Below the pieces are notes generated by a model. That model did not search any database. It was not told the origin of the DNA and saw only the letters and a program-made list of their open reading frames with translations. From positions 13,709 through 77,708 of the forward strand of contig NW_004440193.1 of NCBI RefSeq assembly GCF_000330505.1: 64,000 bases of DNA. Direction: 5' to 3'. Of this stretch, positions 31,337 to 44,223 are shown in pieces. Position numbers and translations under genes: made by a program. The first letter of the stretch is position 1; each line of letters starts with the position of its first letter. The DNA is from Entamoeba invadens IP1. Its lineage: Eukaryota; Evosea; Mastigamoebida; Endamoebidae.

Positions 31337-33657
31337 TTTCCTTTCGAGGTCTAACACATTTTTTCGCCTTAAATATATCCATGTTCCGTTTTGTTCAATC
31401 TCCTCTCTCTCTTTTCTGCAAAACCGAAATGCCTTTTTAAGTTTGCTTATCGTTTTTGTTTAAAAAATGATGAAATTAATCAAAAATGGAATTGGACCCT
31501 CGTATATTGGTTTATACAAACAAAATGGAAGTTTTATTCTTATTTTTTCTAAATAATAAATACAAGCATTTAAAACCCGATAATAATTATCGGGTCAACA
31601 ACATCATTTTAGTCCAAATATTAATTCATAACTTTGTTATTTGTATCAATAAAAATGCTTTTTCGTCGCATTTCTCTTTTTAATTTTTTTCATTTTATTA
31701 AAAAAAGAATCAACTTTTATTATTTTTAAATTATAATTATAATAACAGTTTTCACTTTAAATACCAGGTGATAAATATGTTTTCAATAGTACATAATAAT
31801 ATAGAGACACTCATCACAATGAATAAAAATTATATGTATTTAAAAAGTTGTTTACATGACACATGAATTAAATATTTAACACTTTTTTGTTGTTCTGGTG
31901 TTTATTTACACAACTTTATTACTGGTCAATATTAAAAATTGACTATAATTTGATATAAAGTTGTTATTGTCTTGATGTACATGTTACAATCTATCGCCGA
32001 TACGTGTTGTTAATCCATTTTTAAATATTTTTTTTATAAAATGCTTGTAACTTACATTACATATACACATCAACTTATTTTAAACATTCATTCTAATTTA
32101 CATAATGTGTGTTTTTTGTACAAAATCATTTATCATATATTGTTTGGCTTGTTAAACCAAACACAATCCGTTTGTATTATAGACTCGGTATCTTAGTCTG
32201 CACGCAAAAATAACATTCAACAACTTCTTTATATCTTTGGTGTTGTCTTTCTAAAATTTTTGTGTTTGTTCTACAATTGTTTTTGTTTATTATCGATTTG
32301 ATATACTGTCTAACATATTTTATTAATTATTTATCAAGACCTCTATTATTTTCAACTGTTAATGTTTTTATGTTTTTATCACACCTTATCGAAATATGAT
32401 ATATATGTTAAACGTATAACACATTAAAGTATATAAAAGTTTTCGTTATAATACCATTACTTCTAATACCTTTTTATTTCTTATTAGTATTTTAAATCTC
32501 ATTTAAATAACAAATACTTTTTTCTAATTTTTAACTATTTTATTATTTAACCTCTTTTTTTAATTTCAAAAACTTGTTTGTCTGTCTGTTTGTTTATACA
32601 ATTACTATTTAAAACAATAATTAATTCATCAAAAAAAGAGGTAATTTATTTAAAATTTTATCTTTTCTTAACACTTTAAATAACATTGAACAAAATTCAA
32701 GTGGTCTAAAAATCGGGAAATTTCGAGTTTATTAAATAAATTTCCGTTTTTTAGAGTTTATATTATGTGCATAACATTACACAAGCCAAAAAAGGAAAAT
32801 CATCAAAAATTTGATTAATATCCCTGGAAAAACAGGCCAAAACAAAAACAATGGCGTTATTTTAAGTGTTAAGGAACTAAACTTGAATAAAACGATAGTT
32901 AGTAAAAATTAACTATCGTTCGTATTGAAAAATCATCACAATTTATTATTAAGATTAGTAAAAACAATTATATTTATAGTATATTGCTTATTAATAAAAT
33001 ACTATTAAGAAGCGCAAGAATAACGTACAACTGAAATAAATAAATAAATAAATATATGCGTTAGACAAACATATATATGTAGATACAAAAAAAGTGTGTT
33101 AAAACAATATTTTTATTAATAAAAAAATCAATTACTATATTATATTACGAAAACGAAGAATGTCAAATTTCAATAATAATGATAATACTTAAAATAATTA
33201 ATTTTAATTTATTTGATTTGATTGAGAGTCCAACAACATTTAAAGTTATTATTAATCAATTCCACAATTCAAGAAGTTGAAAGAAACAGATTATAAATTT
33301 TGATTATTGCAATTGTGATTTAAAAGTTGGAATGACTTTCTATTTCAAGTATTCATACTAACTCAGAACTCCATTAATTATTGAATCAATGGAAATCATT
33401 TTTTATTATAACTTTTAAATATTCAATTATAATAATAATACATACATCATTTATATTGATGAATTATGTAAATTTACAACACACAATGATTGTATTTTTA
33501 ATTAAATTGAAACGCAATTAAATATTTTAATAGACAACTTAGATGTTTATAGTTTTTATACACCTCAAAAGAAATTATTAATTAATAATATAAGTATAGT
33601 AATAAAATGGTAATAACACAAATAGTTCAAAAGAATAGAAAGAGAACGACAACACAG
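31337..33657. other. Intergenic region with TTAA-type miniature element copy 3
   Basis: 2.3 kb of AT-rich DNA. A palindrome ACCCGATAAT-A-ATTATCGGGT sits at 31575-31595. The element copy is at 32668-32872. A TAAA simple repeat lies near 33037-33052. No gene is supported. Confidence 0.5.
32668..32872. mobile_element. 205-bp TTAA-flanked miniature element, copy 3
   Basis: The left end TTAACACTTTAAATAAC and right end GTTATTTTAAGTGTTAA are inverted repeats with one mismatch in 17. TTAA is at both outer edges. It is the best-kept copy and is closely similar to copy 2 along its whole length. Confidence 0.82.
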
Positions 33658-34372
<715 letters not shown>

Positions 34373-35565
34373 TTTTGTTGCTTTCCCAGTTCCTTTTTTA
34401 TTCATTTTTTATTTCTTCTTCTTTGTCTTCTACTCGTGTTACTACTATTAGAAAAGACTGGTACTTCTATTATTTTAGTATAGTTTCTTTTTTTATAGTT
34501 GCTTCAATAATATTTAAATTTACTCAAATTGAAACTATAGTGTCGGGGTTTTTACGTAAGAGATACAAAATATGTCATTATGAAATGTTAAAAAATCTTA
34601 AAATCATTCATTTTCCAATTCAAATCAATTGATTGTGACTCTATCAAAATGAAAAAATACGGGTGTTTGTAAGTAATTGGTTTATAGTTCAATTTTGATT
34701 TATCTTTTGATTATTTTCCTGACTATTCAGTGAATTTACACCGAATTTTTATATATTTTAAAAGAATTATAAAAAAGTATTATTTGATTGTTTTTCTAAA
34801 CAATTTATAAATGAGATAATCAGCATTCACTTCTTGATTATAATCAATACCTTTAATGGTGTATCGACGTACATTTTCAAACCAAAAGTTGATCAACATC
34901 TTTGTTTGTATTGTTCAACAATTACTTGAGTATAAATTAAAATAATTAGCTCATAAACTATTGTAATCATGTTATTTAATATATAGTATATATATACTAT
35001 AACTTTAAACAATTTCAAAAAAATATTATATTATGTTCATGGAATTTGTCTTTTCCAATATTAATCAAAAAATTATAAAATACAAAAAAAACGAAAAGAA
35101 TCCCATGTTTTTATTTGGTAAAAAAGTAATAAAATAATGAAAACAGTAACGTGTTTATAAATAATAATTATCAATTCTATTTTAAAAATTATAGATTATT
35201 ATTATGAAATAAAATATTAAAATATGGTTTTGTTATAAAAAAAGTGTTTTTTGTGTACTTATTGTTTCCAACATAATTTGTTTAGGGTAGTATTCATTGT
35301 AAAAAACGGGAAAGTGAGTGGTTTGTTTTTAATATAAAAATGAAGTGAAACCAAACTTTTACTTTATTTCATTGGATTGTCTTTTTATTTAATATATTTT
35401 TACAGTAAAAAGGCAAAAAGCGACTTGTTGTCAGAGTTTTTCTTTAAATACTTTTTGAAAAACAAAAAATCCACACCTTATAAAGTATAGTTGTGTTAAC
35501 TATACTTTATAGTTTTCCAATTATTTAGTAAGAATCAAAAAACGAACTCGATTGAATAAAGCGCT
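34373..35565. other. Intergenic region between divergent genes
   Basis: AT-rich DNA between the Rab and the transmembrane kinase. A perfect 14-bp hairpin (35479-35511) is the only structure noted; no gene is supported. Confidence 0.5.
35479..35511. other. Perfect 14-bp hairpin upstream of receptor kinase
   Basis: TATAAAGTATAGTT, loop GTGTT, then its exact complement. It lies about 55 nt before the kinase ATG and includes a TATA-like word, so it may overlap the core promoter. Confidence 0.4.
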
Positions 35566-38500
35566 ATGCTGTTTCCGTTTCTTTTCTCATTAGTTTATTC
35601 CACCACCGTGTTGGTGTGTGCACCGGGGTGCTCAACGAATGTATGCACAGCAAATTACACGTGCGATTCCGTGTGTTCTCCAAATTATGAAAACGATGGG
35701 TCATGCCTCCATTGCAAATGGACAGATCCCAATGGAAATACTGCCGAGGCATACCTTCCAAGTGGTGATGAGTGCGTTTCATCGACAAATATTGTCGAGA
35801 AAACAAATTGGGCACCGACCAATGTCGACAGTTACGTTTTGAATACGCCAATCTCTTTCACTTTAGACCAAACCTCCCCAGTCGACTACGGATTTTGTTA
35901 CTCAAGGCAAAAGTACACTATATCGAAGTGGGGTTCACTGAAGTCCTCTCTTTTGACAAAGAAGTTTGTTAACGTCAAAATTGATAAAATTGGCAAATCT
36001 GAGCTGTCGGTGGACATCACTAACACACCAATAACAGAGGCAGATCCACTCTGCTTTGCTCACACTACACTTTTTGAGGAGGACGACTCTTTCAATCTCC
36101 AATTTCCTGTCGTCTCACCTTTCAAAGACTCTCAGTCGACCGGAGATGAGGAATTTCAATTCACTTTTTTTGTTTCTGTGAAGGAGGTTGAAAGTACACA
36201 AATTACTTTAACTATCACAGAGACAGACACTTTACTGTTGAAAAACTTGTTCCATGTGAATCAAAGCATTGCAGATGAGGTGTCTAAGGACATTTCAAAA
36301 GCTTACGTCTATCCACTTCCTTTCGAATCACAAGGACAAGTCCTTTTCACGACATGCATGCCAACTGTTATGATGAAAGTGTTGACTTTCACTGTACAGT
36401 TCACCGGACCCTACTCAATCTTGTTGGACACTACTGAGAAAAACAGGTTTTCGTTGTTGGCGGAATACACCGGAGAATTGGACAGTAGTGCGAATAACGG
36501 GGAGTGTCTACAGACGTGGAATGGACTTCCAGTAGGTTCAACGTCTTCGTCTGAAAAGAATGGCGTCTCTGTGAGAATCAAAGGTGATAAAACAACAACA
36601 AGGCACTTTGCGGTGATGTCAGAAGACTCTCGGGCACAAGTGAGTATTAAGGTGAAGGGGTTGTGTCCGAATGATTGTCATGAAAATGATGGCAATGGGA
36701 GATGTGCGCCGAGTGAGGGTGGGTGCATCTGTGAGGAGAAGTATGGAGGAGATGATTGCCATCAACTCTGTTATTACTACGGGTGGCAAGTGTCCAACAC
36801 TGATGGGTTGTGTTACTTTGGAACAAATGACTGTGACCAATATTGTCATTGTTCCAGTGGGAATTTGGTCGACCATTTATGTGTGAGTGATGCGTGTGCA
36901 AATGGGATATTAGGCCCTGGCGTTGAATGCATCTATGGGAACGAGGGATGTATGAGGAACTGCCAATGCGAAATAGGAGAGGAGTTTTCCCCTGATGGAA
37001 CGGGCCTCTGTATTCACACGTTGTGTGGAAATGGCCAAATAGATGATTTGTATAACACGGAAAATGAATTTGTGAGGAGAGAAGAAGTTTGTTTAATTGA
37101 GGCAAATTGTATCATATATAATAGTATTGTGTGAATGTGGAAGTGACATATAGTGTGATAATGGCACCAACTGTAATGCGTCGTGTATGTGTAACCCTGG
37201 ATTTAAACAGAATCCGGATTCGAAAACGAATTGCATTGAAAAGGGGTTGTCGACGGGGGAAACTGTTGGTATTGTAGTTGGATGTGTTGCCTTCTTTATC
37301 ATATTAGTAGTTGTGTTCATCATTGTTTTCATCTTTGCTATGCAATTCAAAAAAGTTGACATTTCAATTTTCAAACTTCAACAACCGACATATCACTACT
37401 ACATCTCAGGAGCTAAAAATGTTGCCCCATCAAAGGAAGGAAGATACATCATTGAACCAATTGATTTGGACTATGGCAAGGAAACTGAAGCTACGGCTAT
37501 TGAAGACACTCGCTTTGAGACAATTGAAGTCAAAAATAAGAGTAAAAACAAATACATGATGATCATTATTCATACCCCAAACTGCCCGAAGTACGTATTT
37601 CACTTTGAGCCACAAGTTGCGATATTGCGTCCGAACGCGAATTACTCGATGATATCGTATATGACCCTTCATGCAACTACTAAAATACGCGATATGAAAA
37701 TCCCATTCACGTTGTGGTTTTCGAAGAATAGACAAACATTGACAGAGATTGCTTCATTGCTCAAAGACAAGGACTTTGAGAATTGGACACCAGAAGATAA
37801 TAAAAGTATCGAGCACCTTTGCAAAAATGTTGTGCGTCGACAATACAACAACTTCAGAATCACTACGGATGCAGCAAGTTCAACCCATATTGATTTGGAC
37901 GAGTTAAACATCTCGGAAAAGCCTATTGCCGAAGGTGCGATGGGTAAAGTCTTCATTGGGAATTACAGGAGTGTCCCCGTTGCTATTAAGCAGTTCAGGT
38001 GGGAGAATTTGGACGAGGCGGAAGTCCAAGAACTGAAAGATAGTGTGGTTGCTGAGTGTGAGATGATGGCGAAATTGAGGAATCCGTTTATTGCGAGTTA
38101 TATGGGGTCGGTGACCTATTTGCCACAAGTGTCAATGGTGATTCAATTCTTTGTGTTGGGGTCGTTGGGGGAATACCTCAGGTCGAATAAAGAGGACTAC
38201 GTCAAATTACCATACAAATTGAAAGTGCGAATGTTGTATGATACTTCACGTGGAATGCAATTTTTGCACGATAACAAAATTGTCCATTTGGATTTGAAGC
38301 CCGACAATTTGCTTGTGAATTCACTGGACTACAACTCAGCTTGCACCTTGAAAATCACGGACTTTGGGACATCCAGGTTCACAAAGAAAATAGCTAAAGG
38401 AGAAGACAAAGGTCTTGGAACTCCTATCTATGCAGCACCAGAGGTTTGTTCTATTTCCATTTAGTTGTGTATTGACTAAGTAATAGACGTACAAAGATAT

Positions 38501-38879
38501 TTACTCATATGCGGGGGATGTCTACTCGTTTGCGATTACAGCGTGGGAAGTCTTTTATCAGGAAGAACCATATAAGGACTTCAAGTCACTGTTTGAGATC
38601 AAAACATTTGTCTCAGAGGGGAAACGCCTGAAAATAGACGGGACAATGCCACGATTGTATACACAACTCATCGAGAATTGCTGGAAACAAGACCACACAA
38701 AGCGACCGACATTCGACATTGTCTCGAACAATTTGGTCAAAATCGACGACGATATTTTAAAGTCGGTACAGAGCCTTGTAAACTTGGATTTGGGATATTC
38801 ACAAGAGAAGATCGAGACTCTTATCAACAACAGAACACAAAGAATGCAAAAGCAACTCAACGATATTTCAAGGGACTAA
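35566..38879 (+). CDS. Transmembrane receptor-like protein kinase (Entamoeba TMK family)
   Basis: Spliced 1,067-aa protein: exons 35566-37086, 37154-38443 and 38487-38879; introns GTTTGTTT...TATAG and GTTTGTTC...AATAG. A signal peptide is followed by a Cys-poor region (about 90-360) and then Cys-rich EGF/furin-like repeats up to about 535. The transmembrane helix is at about 544-572. The kinase domain (about 755-1040) has the Gly loop AEGAMGKVF, catalytic Lys in VAIK, HLDLKPDN in the catalytic loop, DFG and APE. The HRD Arg is Leu, while the catalytic Asp, Lys and Asn remain, so activity is likely. Tyrosine-kinase-like group; roles in the genus include nutrient sensing and phagocytosis. Confidence 0.93.
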
Positions 38880-38992
38880 TTTGCCACCTTTATTTGTTTC
38901 ATTGTGTTTCAACGAAATTATACAATGGTATAGTGTAACATATCAAACAACGAAAATACACCAGTTATAATAAAAAGTCCCACCCCCTATTG

Positions 38993-39791
38993 TTATGTGG
39001 AGTTGGAAGTGACAATTTGTCGCATATGATTTGAAAATCCATCGATTGCATCAATTTCATCTTTTGCTTTAATCATCTTTGAATAGTCTGAATTGTGCAT
39101 TAGAATCACTGCACACAAACAAACATAACTAATACAATCTACTATACCACAAGATAAGGAACCTATGTGTTAGTACTGTACACAACTCTGACATCAACAA
39201 ACCTTGATAGTACAAGACAAAAGCAGTCATTGCAAGGAGAAATGTCATTAAAAGGAGAAGGTATTTGCATCTGAATTGAAGGTTATCGAGCTTCTGAAGT
39301 TGTGGAGTTTTCCATACAATAGCTAAGAAGGCGAAACAGTGTCCTCCATAAGCGAAGAGTGATAAATAGTGCACAATAAACATAGTGAGGGGAATACCAT
39401 TAAGCATGTAATTAGGAGGGAACAGTTTATAAAGAGGACACACAAAGAGAAGGACGGAAAAAAGAAGTGCGGAAAGGAATGAGAGCGTGAAGTAATACTT
39501 GTTTTTGTGTGTGATGAATAACGAAGCAAGAGGAATGTGAAGAGCAATTGTATAATAGAACCACACCAATGACACAACGATGCCCATTGATACCGAAATA
39601 TACCACTCCGGCGGCAGAACAGAAACTTCCATTAACATTGGAAGTGCTTTTGGAGGAAAATGGTGTTGAATGATCGCAATAACTATGTTTATTGCTTTAC
39701 TCGTGCCATCAACTAAGAGAGCCAACTTGACCATAAGTGGTGTCAATCCAATTCCATTGTGTAAAACCTGTTTCAGGTCGTTCATTACCAT
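38993..39791 (-). CDS. Polytopic membrane protein, hypothetical
   Basis: Spliced 234-aa model: exon 1 39791-39203, intron 39202-39109 (GTTTGTTG...GTGCAG), exon 2 39108-38993. The acceptor at GTGCAG is the one that keeps the frame and adds a soluble tail (VILMHNSDYSK...IVTSNST). About six hydrophobic segments are visible, including YISVSMGIVVSLVWFYYTIAL and YYFTLSFLSALLFSVLLFV. No signature of a known transporter or receptor was recognised. The first ATG is used; a second lies two codons later. Membrane location is well supported, function is not. Confidence 0.75.
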
Positions 39792-41011
39792 TCGTTCTAA
39801 GTTTTCGAGTTTTTCATCAACGGCTGCGTTTTACAGGAAGTGCTTGATTTTACTTTTGTGTGGTTATCTTGTTGTTCTATTTCTCTTAGTACTTTTCGGG
39901 ATCTAAAGGGTGTTCTCTTTCTTGTGTTTCTAATTTTAGGTGTCATCGTATTGTTTTGTTTTTTTGTGAAACTAAAAAAAATAACAAGTAAACTATTTGA
40001 AACCAATTTTCAATGGTTTCAATCCATCCTCTGTTTTTTTTCTTATATTCAATTTCAAATATATAATTAAACTATACTTCCAGTATTTAAAGTATGTTTA
40101 ATTATACTTATAATTCAGAGGATATGTGTTTGATTACTATTATTAAATTAATAATAAACTAGTATTTCAACAATGTTTTTTTTAATTATCATTAAAAATA
40201 TATAATTTGCTAATGATTACCACAATAAAATATGTATTGAATTAAATGTATCATTCTTAATATATCATTTTTAATATAAAAAGATTATTTTTACAAAACT
40301 GTATTAGTACTTTACTATTAAAAAGTAAAGTTTTATTATTTTCAAAAATCAATGATAAAGAACTGGTAATACATAAAAGAATTATACAATTACAAGAAGA
40401 ATACAATAAATTAATAAGCTTAATAATTAATAAAAATAAACTAAAACATTTATATAATTAATATAAAGATATAGTAGAGTTGTTTTACCAAACATTAACA
40501 GAGAAAACAAAACACTTTGTTGTGATATGCCAAATATTTTTAAAAAATATTTAACAGACTTAAACGATGTGTTAAAATTTATCAAACTCCTGTTCTCTGG
40601 TGTTTTTTGTCAAATACAAATTTATTTGGCATTATTTCCTTGTAGTTGGAATGATATGAACCATTTTTTTGAAGACGAAAATACAGTGGACAAACGAAAA
40701 CAAAACACCAAAGAAATGCACTGAACTTCGGGAAAATATGATAAATTGTATAGGTCTTACAATAGTAAATATATTATAATAAAAAGGAACAAATAAGAAT
40801 TCCACACATCCTTGAAAAAAACGGGTAAAAATCCTTTTGAGTATAAGGCAAACTACTTTAGGTTTAATGCCAACACGTCACTCTTTTTTATTTTATTTTT
40901 CAAGGGATGGTATTAAAAAACACACCCAAGAGGTACTGCTTTTGAACCGAGCTTCAATGGTGAAAAGTATCAATTAGAAAAATTAATTCTCAGATCTTTT
41001 TACCAGGCAAA
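39792..41011. other. Intergenic region between divergent genes
   Basis: AT-rich. A 65-codon frame at 40527-40724 starts with ATG but has weak coding character and is not called. No repeat copy was identified. Confidence 0.45.
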
Positions 41012-43107
41012 ATGGCCGAACACGACAGGTTAACAGAGCTGATGAGCTCCCCGTTTGAGCGGAGCATCACACTAACATCTTCATACCTAGTCTCGTCTTT
41101 TTCCATCTGGGGCCTTCCCCCCAATTTCAAGGTCGACGAATTTACTTTTTGGAAAAAAAGTTACAGCTACGACGCTCAGATGCTTTATTGCTCGAAAAAC
41201 GCAGAACTTCAACAACACTTTGCAAAGTTTATTGCCCCACAACCCGTCACTGTTACAAACACCAACAAGTTAGACATTTTAATGACTCCCCCGAAGAAGT
41301 ATCTTCTTATCTTACCTGGAGAGACTACAACCTCTTTCTGTTTGTGTTCATTGCTTTGTTTTGTTATACAGTTCTTGTGCTTTTGAACTTGTGATACAAA
41401 TATTTACGTTAAGGCGCATGCATTGTGAGAAAAGAGTTACTCCCATTCCCAAGTGACTTTGTACAAGAAACGAAGTTGCAACAGATATACACATATGGGA
41501 ACAACCAACTGGTCACCGACCGTATCTATTGTTTTGTCTCGGAATTTCCTTTCATCAACGCACTCTTTGCAATGTTGGAGGATATGGAGCGATACGATTT
41601 CCACTCGAAGCTGAACTATATCAGGACTTTTTACCTGAGAAACGGGGGGAACCCAACAGAAAAATACGTGTCAGATAAAGCACGAATGGAGGCGTACCTT
41701 TCTCGCGTTTTAAAAGTCCAGGCACCTTCACTCACACAAATAGAGTACCCGATCGAAGTCACGCCCGCTCCAATAAGATACTTTACACGAACTTCTATCT
41801 ATTCCACATACCCAACATCAGACCAAATGCCCGCCTGTTGTCTTAATATGATAGGGGACTACGCGTTGTGTCGAATGTTTGTAGGACTTCAACCGAGTGT
41901 GATATTCAATGCACTTGCTTCCTTGCTCACAGGAAGTTCAGTGATACTGGTGGGGAGTAACGCGTCACTTATCACTTCTTCTGTCTTTGGGTTACTCACA
42001 TTGATGTACCCTTTCATATGGCAAGGGGTGTTAATCCCCTTTGTCCCTGTCGCATTACAAGAATTTCTTGAATCGCCCGTGCCAAGTCTCTACGGCACAG
42101 AAATACCAACAGATGTCACTCGTGTCAATGCAAATGTTTATCAACTTGAACATGGTAACTTGTTTGACCCAAATTTGGCCAAGAAAATTATTAAAACAAT
42201 TCCTTCGGTACAACACAGTCTTCCATTTCTGGGGGAGTTGACTGCAGCAGTGAATTCATGTGTTGTTGCGACGTTTTCAGAAGTCACAAAATTGAAATCG
42301 TTTGAAGAGAGAGAACGAGCACTTGAAAAAATTCCACAAGAGAAATTGGTGAGATTTTCGACGGAAGTCATCCAAGCAGTCAAACATCAATTTTATGATA
42401 AAATTTTAACGATCATGAAAAATTTCTGCATGTCGCACGGCCCAATCGACTTGACCGATTTTAAACGAAAATTCCCACAACTCATTAAACATGAAACACA
42501 TAAGAGATTCATCATCGACATGATCGAAAGTCAACACTTTAACGTCTGGTGGTATAGAAATAAGATGAGCGAACTCACTTCAAAAATCGTACAACACCCA
42601 TCACCAACGAGTTTTGGGGGCTCAAGAGCACCTTCAGTCCCTTCATTGTCACCTTGCAGAACACCAGATATCAGGCCTGAGGAAATGAATAAGGAAGCAA
42701 AGATGACAAGTCCACAAACACCACTCGACATCGAATATGGGAAAGAAAGACGTTCCATTGGCGAGAAAACAGTGCTGAGAAGTGACCATAAAAGCACACA
42801 AAAAGGAGAGCACCACATAACAGTTCCTAAGAACGAAAAGGTGGACTGCATAAAAACCCCAGGTCCTGAAAAACAAGAGGAAAAAATTGAAGAGAGTATT
42901 CAACAAACAGAGAATATGACCAATACAAGAGGAGATGGTGTGGCAGGTCAGGAGGAGATTCAAGCGGAAATAAAGACCGAAGAAAAAGTCGATCAAAAGG
43001 AGAAGGAGACCCACGAAGAAGAAAAAGTGAGTCCACCATCACCTAAGGAGAACAACACACAGAACGTCGAGCAAGAGAAGAAAAGATGCATCGACCCATT
43101 GTCTTAA
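41012..43107 (+). CDS. DENN-domain protein (Rab guanine-nucleotide exchange factor)
   Basis: Spliced 673-aa protein: exon 1 41012-41339, intron 41340-41413 (GTTTGTGT...TTAAG), exon 2 41414-43107. The nearer CAG acceptor inside the intron leads to a stop, so the TTAAG site is chosen; it gives CACIVRKELLPFP, matching a uDENN end. The DENN core follows with DRIYCFVSEFPFINALFAML, IEYPIEVTPAP and LFVGLQPS-like GNALL helices. dDENN is at about 370-460. The C-terminal 140 residues are Glu/Lys-rich and disordered. DENN proteins activate Rabs, fitting the three Rab genes nearby, though no partner can be named. Confidence 0.85.
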
Positions 43108-43281
43108 TTTCTTATATTTGACTTTCAACGCAGATGTCTTTGTTTATTATACTATAAAGAAAGTATATACTATAGTTCTAGTATAGATGGTAAAAATATA
43201 AAAAAACAATTATTCTAGTATCATATAGTATAGTATTACTTTCCAGCCAGTTAGTAAGGAACTTGATATCTCGAAGGCAAG

Positions 43282-44136
43282 ATGAGCGAGCCAGCAACAC
43301 CACGAGAAGATGCAAAACAAGACAAACAATTTGAGAAGGACAAGGAGAATATCAAGAAGTACGCGAAAGATCTCAACCGATTTTTTTCATACACGAAGAA
43401 GCGTCCGAACTTCAAGGTGGTGTACTCGTCGACGTTGTACGGGTTTGACCGAAAAAAGTTGTACGACACAGTAACAGGGCAGGGCAACATTATGTTCTGC
43501 TTTGAGACAGTTAAGGGCGATGTCTTTGGTTGTTTTGATGAACTTGAAATACCTGAGGCGAACAAGTATGGGTCGAACTCAATCAACAACGACCCACACT
43601 ACTTTGTCTTCTCTCTTGTGAACAAAAGCTTTTATGGAGCTTTTTCATTGACACTTTCCGACCAAAAAGAAAAGAAAAATAAGGCTTTTGCTTACACACC
43701 CACCCCTCGTGGTGTTGGTATTGTCGACGGTGTAACTAATTTAGGCACTTCAATGGTGACGGGAATCACTCAGGGGATTACACAAGGTATCACATCTTCT
43801 GTCGATGTTATCAGCACCATTGGGCAGACCTCCACCAAAGACTCGGAAGACAAAAAGAAAGTCCGGAGTTTGTATGTGTCGTCTGTGGTGAACACGGATT
43901 GGTTGCTGGAGACGTATTGTGGGTTCATCATTTCGGGCAATGAGGTGATGTTCAACAAGCGAATGGGAAGTTATTACAAAATCGACGTAGCGCCAGAAGT
44001 CCTCAGCGACGATGAAAGGCAGAAGGCGGAGTTTCTGTCGAAGGTGCAAGACCTTTTTGTTGGAGGGAATCAGCCGAAGGCGGTTGAGTTGAAGAAGATG
44101 ATTGTCATGCAATTCACCTTCGACACTAAAAAGTAA
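43282..44136 (+). CDS. TLDc-domain protein
   Basis: 284 aa, single exon. After a charged helix (1-45) the TLDc fold begins with FKVVYSSTLYGFDRKKLYDTVTGQGNIMFCFE and continues with DVFGCFDELEI, DPHYFVFSLVNKSF. A low-complexity insert (about 145-190: repeats of GITQG) separates it from the last strands (CGFIISGNEVMFNKRMGSYYKID). TLDc proteins bind the V-ATPase or act in oxidative stress response; in amoebae many are stand-alone, as here. Catalysis is not expected. The 3' end is 87 bp from the convergent CLEC16A-like gene. Confidence 0.85.
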   Translation: MSEPATPREDAKQDKQFEKDKENIKKYAKDLNRFFSYTKKRPNFKVVYSSTLYGFDRKKLYDTVTGQGNIMFCFETVKGDVFGCFDELEIPEANKYGSNSINNDPHYFVFSLVNKSFYGAFSLTLSDQKEKKNKAFAYTPTPRGVGIVDGVTNLGTSMVTGITQGITQGITSSVDVISTIGQTSTKDSEDKKKVRSLYVSSVVNTDWLLETYCGFIISGNEVMFNKRMGSYYKIDVAPEVLSDDERQKAEFLSKVQDLFVGGNQPKAVELKKMIVMQFTFDTKK

Positions 44137-44223
44137 AATTCAGGTATTAATTGTTGTTTTGTTGCAACAAGGGACGCACAGATATCGCCACATTGGTGTG
44201 TAAAAGCAACATAAAAAGATAAT

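Noticed and set aside
40527..40724. A 65-codon frame with an ATG start
   Set aside because: AT-rich codons, no domain, no flanking promoter signal. Not better than chance in this composition.
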